The position numbers were made by a program, and so were the translations under genes. DNA of 42,165 nucleotides from Actinomycetes bacterium (GTDB lineage Bacteria; Actinomycetota; Actinomycetes; Actinomycetales; Cellulomonadaceae): positions 1 through 42,165 of the forward strand of contig JAEWEJ010000422.1 of assembly GCA_023389455.1 (NCBI GenBank), given 5' to 3'. The notes under the pieces were generated by a model, which was not told the DNA's origin, ran no database searches, and saw only the letters and a program-made list of their open reading frames with translations. Below are positions 39,615-42,165 of the stretch, one piece after another. The first letter of the stretch is position 1, and every line of letters starts with the position of its first letter.

Positions 39615-40283
39615 TCATCGCGCCACGAACCGGTCGAGCCGGCGCTCGAGACGGCCCTGCAGGGTCGACAGCACCAGGCAGATGAGCCAGTAGATCACCG
39701 CTGCCAGCGAGTACAGCGTCATGAACTCGTACGTCGGCGCCGCGATCTCCTGCGCCTTGCGCAGCAGCTCGGTCACCAGGATCGTCGAGGCCAGCGACGT
39801 GTCCTTCACCAGCGAGATGAAGGTGTTGGACAGCGGCGGGACGGCCACGCGGACCGCCTGCGGCAGCACGACGCGACGCAGCGTCGTCGTGTGGTCCATG
39901 CCGACCGTCGCGGCTGCCTCCCACTGGCCCTTGGGCACCGAGAGGATCGCGGCGCGGATCGTCTCCGCCGCGTAGCCGCCCACGTTCAGCGAGAACGCGA
40001 CGACCGCCGACGGGAACGGGTCGATGACCAGACCCAGCGACGGCAGCGCGTAGAAGATGATGAACAGCTGCACGAGCAGGGGCGTGCCGCGGATCAGCGA
40101 GATGTACCCGCGCGCGATCCCCGACACCACGCGCCGCCGGGACAGCCGCGCGAGCGCGACGACGAGCGCGATGACGAGCCCGACGGCGAACGAGATGAGC
40201 GTCAGCGGGATGGTGCCCCGGATCGCGCCCGACAGCAGCGGGCCGATCGAGGACAGCACGAGGTCCCAGGTGTCCCCGGTCAT
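39615..40283 (-). CDS. Polar amino-acid ABC transporter permease
   Basis: Inner-membrane permease of 222 residues with about five helices. N-terminal GAIRGTIPLTLISFAVGLVIALVVAL, then YISLIRGTPLLVQLFIIFYALPSLGL, the polar-amino-acid permease signature, and the EAA loop EAAATVGMDHTTTLRRVVLPQAVRVAVPPL. LVKDTSLASTILVTELLRKAQEIAA follows. This is the His/Glu/Gln/cystine family. The ribosome site GGGGGGAG lies in the proximal unit of an exact 18-bp tandem duplication spanning the start. ATG at 40283 is 43 bp after the binding-protein stop. Confidence 0.92.
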   Translation of the reverse strand: MTGDTWDLVLSSIGPLLSGAIRGTIPLTLISFAVGLVIALVVALARLSRRRVVSGIARGYISLIRGTPLLVQLFIIFYALPSLGLVIDPFPSAVVAFSLNVGGYAAETIRAAILSVPKGQWEAAATVGMDHTTTLRRVVLPQAVRVAVPPLSNTFISLVKDTSLASTILVTELLRKAQEIAAPTYEFMTLYSLAAVIYWLICLVLSTLQGRLERRLDRFVAR

Positions 40284-40318
40284 GCCGGCTCCCCCCGCCG
40301 TGCCGGCTCCCCCCGCCG
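40283..40318 (-). repeat. Exact 18-bp tandem duplication over the permease ribosome site
   Basis: CGGCGGGGGGAGCCGGCA (minus strand) occurs twice, at 40318-40301 and 40300-40283. Each copy carries GGGGGGAG; the proximal copy supplies the Shine-Dalgarno and the first base of the ATG. Confidence 0.95.
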
Positions 40319-40326
40319 GGACGTCC

Positions 40327-41109
40327 TCACTGCGAGACGTCCTGGCCGAACCACGTCTCGGAGATCTCGGCGAGCGTGCCGTCGGCCCGCAGCGTGGCCA
40401 GCGCCTCGTCGATCCGGGCGGTGAGGTCGGAGCCCTTGCGCAGCGCGAACGCCTGCTCGACCGTGTCGCCGGTCTCGAACGCGATCCGCACCGACGTGTC
40501 CCCGGACTGCTTGAGGTAGTCGAGCACCGCCAGGTCGTCGTTGAACGTCACGTCCACGCGACCCTGCTTCAGCAGCGCGACCGCCTGGGTCAGCCCCTCG
40601 ACGGCCTCCACCTTCGCGCCCGCGTCCGCCGCGATCTGGGACCAGTTCGAGGTCGCCGACTGCGCGGCGGTCAGGCCGGCCACGTCGGCGAGGGACGCGA
40701 CCGGGCTGCCCTCGGCGACGACGGCGACCCCGGTCGACACGGTGTACGGCGCGCTGAAGTCGTACTTCGCCCGCCGCTCGTCGTTGACGGTCACCTGGTT
40801 GGCGATCACGTCGTACCGCTCGGCCTCCAGGCCGGCGAAGATCGAGTCCCACGTGGTCTCGGAGAACTCGACGTCCATCCCGAGCTCCTCGGCGACGGCC
40901 GTCACCACCTCCACGTCGTACCCGGTCAGCTCGCCGGAGGAGTCGTGGAAGCTGAAGGGCGAGTACGTGCCCTCGGTGCCGACCCGCAGCACCTGCGACC
41001 CGCCGCTGCCGTCGGCAGCCGGGTCCGACCCACCCGAGGAGCACGCCGCCAGCGCGCCGACGGCCAGGACGAGGGGCAGGACGAGCAGACGGTGCGACGT
41101 GCGGGACAT
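40327..41109 (-). CDS. Amino-acid (probable cystine) ABC transporter lipoprotein
   Basis: Extracytoplasmic solute-binding lipoprotein of 260 residues. The signal peptide SRTSHRLLVLPLVLAVGALAAC has lipobox L-A-A-C (Cys about 23), then a Ser/Gly/Asp linker. The binding domain starts LRVGTEGTYSPFSFHDSSGELTGYDVEVV, with ERYDVIANQVTVNDERRAKYDFSAPYTVSTGVAVV, AAQSATSNWSQIAADAGAKVEAVEGLTQAVALLKQGRVDVTFNDDLAVLDYL. The AAQSATSNW and NDDLAVLDYLKQ segments resemble FliY/TcyA-type cystine binders more than glutamine or histidine binders; cystine is inferred. ATG at 41109 follows GGAAGG. Preceded by a Cys-rich leader ORF. Confidence 0.9.
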   Translation of the reverse strand: MSRTSHRLLVLPLVLAVGALAACSSGGSDPAADGSGGSQVLRVGTEGTYSPFSFHDSSGELTGYDVEVVTAVAEELGMDVEFSETTWDSIFAGLEAERYDVIANQVTVNDERRAKYDFSAPYTVSTGVAVVAEGSPVASLADVAGLTAAQSATSNWSQIAADAGAKVEAVEGLTQAVALLKQGRVDVTFNDDLAVLDYLKQSGDTSVRIAFETGDTVEQAFALRKGSDLTARIDEALATLRADGTLAEISETWFGQDVSQ

Positions 41110-41254
41110 GGGGGGGACCTTCCGGGTGGGAGGCGGCGACGGGGCGACGCCCGGGGGTGCGGCGAGGAGCGGCCGGGATGCGGCGGGATCGACGCGGGTG
41201 CGTCGGGACGACCGGTGAGGGTCGGGGACCTGCGTCCGTGCTGGCGAGGAGACC
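41110..41254 (-). promoter_or_regulatory. C-rich untranslated leader of the ABC operon
   Basis: 145 nt between the leader-ORF stop and the binding-protein ATG. By my count the first 100 nt on the coding strand hold 52 C and 25 G, with no long stem, the kind of composition that favours Rho loading. The ribosome site GGAAGG lies at its end. I see no obvious CCTTCC anti-Shine-Dalgarno. Confidence 0.4.
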
Positions 41255-41317
41255 TCAGCGACAGCGACAGCGACAACGACACGCGGCAGCGAGGGCGCTG
41301 CGGGGGGCCGTGGTCAT
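41255..41317 (-). CDS. Leaderless Cys-rich leader peptide (putative cysteine attenuator)
   Basis: A 20-codon ORF on the minus strand. TAGGGT, 6 nt, then ATG; stop TGA at 41257-41255. The peptide begins MTTAPRSALAAA and then alternates Cys and Arg four times (C13, C15, C17, C19), ending directly before the stop. The codons are TGT-CGT then three TGT-CGC. It stands upstream of a probable cystine ABC transporter. Leaderless short ORFs with polycysteine tracts that act as cysteine-responsive attenuators are known in mycobacteria. Placement, leaderless start, Cys density and downstream gene all fit. A chance hexanucleotide repeat cannot be excluded from one sequence. Confidence 0.65.
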   Translation of the reverse strand: MTTAPRSALAAACRCRCRCR

Positions 41318-41323
41318 GCGGGG

Positions 41324-41329
41324 ACCCTA
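41324..41329 (-). promoter_or_regulatory. -10 element of the ABC operon (TAGGGT)
   Basis: TAGGGT on the minus strand, 6 nt (CCCCGC) before the leader-peptide ATG, the same geometry as six other genes in this window. It lies between the pdxH stop and the leader ORF, so the operon has its own promoter. Confidence 0.65.
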
Positions 41330-41341
41330 GCACCGGGCGAC

Positions 41342-41353
41342 CCCGGCGCCGGG
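41342..41353. promoter_or_regulatory. Perfect 12-bp palindrome in the ABC promoter
   Basis: CCCGGCGCCGGG, perfectly self-complementary, at about -25 to -36 relative to the predicted transcript start. Position suits an operator; it is less suited to a terminator because there is no loop or T tract. Confidence 0.35.
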
Positions 41354-41358
41354 TCACG

Positions 41359-42003
41359 TCACGGCCAGACGAGCGATCGCGACCAGCCGTCCCCCGTGCT
41401 GCGGTAGACGACCCGGACGTGCGCGCGGTCGCTGCTGCCCTGCCAGAACTCCATGACGTCCGGCACGACCAGCCAGGCCTGCCAGGTGCCCAGCACGAAC
41501 GCCGGGTCCCCGTCGATCCGCGCCCGCGAGCGCGCCACGGCGTCGCGCAGGTCGGTGACGGACGCGAGCTCCCGCCCGGGCCGCACGCCGGCGGCGGCGG
41601 CCCGGGACGCAGGTGACCGGGCGAGGTAGTCCTGCGCGGAGGCGTCCTCGCCGAGGTACCGGGCGCTGCCGACCACCCGCACCTGGCGCACCAGCGGCTG
41701 CCACCAGAACCCGAGGGCCGCCTGCGGGTTCACCTCGAGGTCCGCCACCTTGGCGCTGCGGGAGTCCGTCGCGAACGCGAACCCGTCGGTGCTCACGTCC
41801 TTGAGCACGAGCACCCGGGACGACGGCTGACCGGCCACGTCGGCCGTCGCGAGCGTGGCGGCGTGCGGCTCGGGCACGCCGCTGCGCACCGCGGTGGTGA
41901 ACCAGTCGGCGAACAGCTCGAGCGGGTCGTCCGGGACGGCCTCCGGGTCGAACGACGGGGCTGTGCCGGAGAGGGCGGGCAGGGACCGGAGCATCTCGCG
42001 CAC
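41359..42003 (-). CDS. pdxH: Pyridoxamine/pyridoxine 5'-phosphate oxidase
   Basis: FMN enzyme of 214 residues making pyridoxal 5'-phosphate, the last step of salvage. N-terminal REMLRSLPALSG, DPLELFADWFTTAVRSGVPEPHAATLATAD, FMN-binding RVLVLKDVSTDGFAFATDSRSAKVADLEVNPQAALGFWWQPLVRQVRVVG, and the C-terminal EFWQGSSDRAHVRVVYR motif, ending W-S-R-S-L-V-W-P. The usual terminal pattern is RLxP, here modified to LVWP. GTG at 42003 follows AGGGTGGC. It stands upstream of, and on the same strand as, the ABC operon, which has its own promoter. Confidence 0.92.
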   Translation of the reverse strand: MREMLRSLPALSGTAPSFDPEAVPDDPLELFADWFTTAVRSGVPEPHAATLATADVAGQPSSRVLVLKDVSTDGFAFATDSRSAKVADLEVNPQAALGFWWQPLVRQVRVVGSARYLGEDASAQDYLARSPASRAAAAGVRPGRELASVTDLRDAVARSRARIDGDPAFVLGTWQAWLVVPDVMEFWQGSSDRAHVRVVYRSTGDGWSRSLVWP

Positions 42004-42050
42004 GTCGCCACCCTGCCGGGCGCCCCGGGCCCCGGCAACCGCACGCGACC

Positions 42051-42056
42051 TACCCT
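42051..42056 (+). promoter_or_regulatory. -10 element (TACCCT) of the right-edge gene, leaderless
   Basis: TACCCT, 6 nt (GGGGGC), then GTG on the plus strand. Confidence 0.55.
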
Positions 42057-42062
42057 GGGGGC

Positions 42063-42165
42063 GTGGACACCCGCCCCGCCCCCGCCGTCACGGTGCTCGA
42101 CGCGGCCCGCCGGCGGACGCGCGCCGAGGCCCACGCCGCCCGGGCGGACGCCCTCACCGCCGGCC
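42063..42165 (+). CDS. Start of a divergent gene, cut by the window edge
   Basis: About 34 codons are visible from the GTG at 42063. The peptide begins MDTRPAPAVTVLDAARRRT and continues with an Arg/Ala-rich helix. The VLDAARRRTRAEAHAARADAL pattern faintly recalls the N terminus of actinobacterial 3-methyladenine DNA glycosylase-like proteins, but this is too little to name it. A perfect leaderless promoter geometry supports a real start. Confidence 0.5.
   Translation, partial: MDTRPAPAVTVLDAARRRTRAEAHAARADALTAG

Noticed and set aside
41342..41353. Intrinsic terminator of pdxH
   Set aside because: The palindrome has no loop and no T tract; an operator is more plausible.
1..42165. tRNA, rRNA, insertion sequences, prophage or integration sites
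   Set aside because: No cloverleaf, rRNA core sequence, transposase, integrase or flanking direct repeats were recognised on either strand; a tRNA scan would be decisive for tRNAs.

Overview
This window is a very GC-rich stretch of chromosome from an actinobacterium. Four things point there: a SigR/RsrA-type thiol-stress sigma and anti-sigma pair, the single-chain actinobacterial 2-oxoglutarate decarboxylase Kgd, a 24-residue gene matching the actinobacterial ribosomal protein bL37, and many leaderless genes whose start codon lies about 6 nt after a TANNNT -10 box. The gene content and order suggest Micrococcales, possibly a Cellulomonas relative. The genus is inference. I saw no rRNA or tRNA gene, insertion sequence, prophage or CRISPR array; this is mostly core chromosome.

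Layout. 1-2283 (minus): 5' part of prfB, a tandem universal stress protein and a DUF1772 membrane protein. 2528-7305 (minus): a compact tad (Flp-type) operon, cpaF-tadB-tadC-DUF4244-tadE-tadE-tadG-like, with mostly 4-bp overlaps. 7453-11170: a serine beta-lactamase-like protein, an aldose 1-epimerase and a VanY-type carboxypeptidase. 11451-15927: two CBS/DUF21 membrane proteins divergent from a two-component system. 16179-19925: kgd. 20039-21997: a GlxA-type AraC regulator divergent from a one-helix membrane protein and an SGNH-fold protein lacking its catalytic residues. 22046-24763 (minus): DUF4097 plus PadR under a large palindromic operator, and an orphan PilT ATPase. 24912-26037: bL37, then sigR-rsrA. 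26345-31002 (plus): DoxX-like, aroA, rsgA, hisN-like and a methyltransferase. 31100-34252: HAD hydrolase and gltX, divergent from a small alarmone synthetase. 34290-38805: AGCS symporter, FAH-family hydrolase, methyltransferase and a DUF418/DUF1624-type membrane protein. 38822-41317 (minus): a polar amino-acid ABC transporter resembling cystine importers. 41359-42165: pdxH and the first codons of a divergent gene.

Most striking observation: a leaderless 20-codon ORF (41317 to 41255, minus) sits upstream of the ABC transporter operon. Its last eight codons alternate Cys and Arg (four Cys), and a C-rich, G-poor leader of 145 nt follows it. This looks like a cysteine-sensing translational attenuator, analogous to the leaderless polycysteine short ORFs described in mycobacteria, here ahead of a probable cystine importer. 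Second: sigR seems able to make two isoforms. A SigR-type promoter (GGGAAT, 19 nt, GTT) lies just before an upstream in-frame ATG that would add 62 residues, while a housekeeping-type -10 lies just before the short-form start. Other regulatory sites include three TGGCAG operator elements between the GlxA-type regulator and its divergent neighbour, a 37-bp palindrome over the DUF4097-padR promoter, and a 15-bp in-frame minisatellite over the start of a pilin-like gene.
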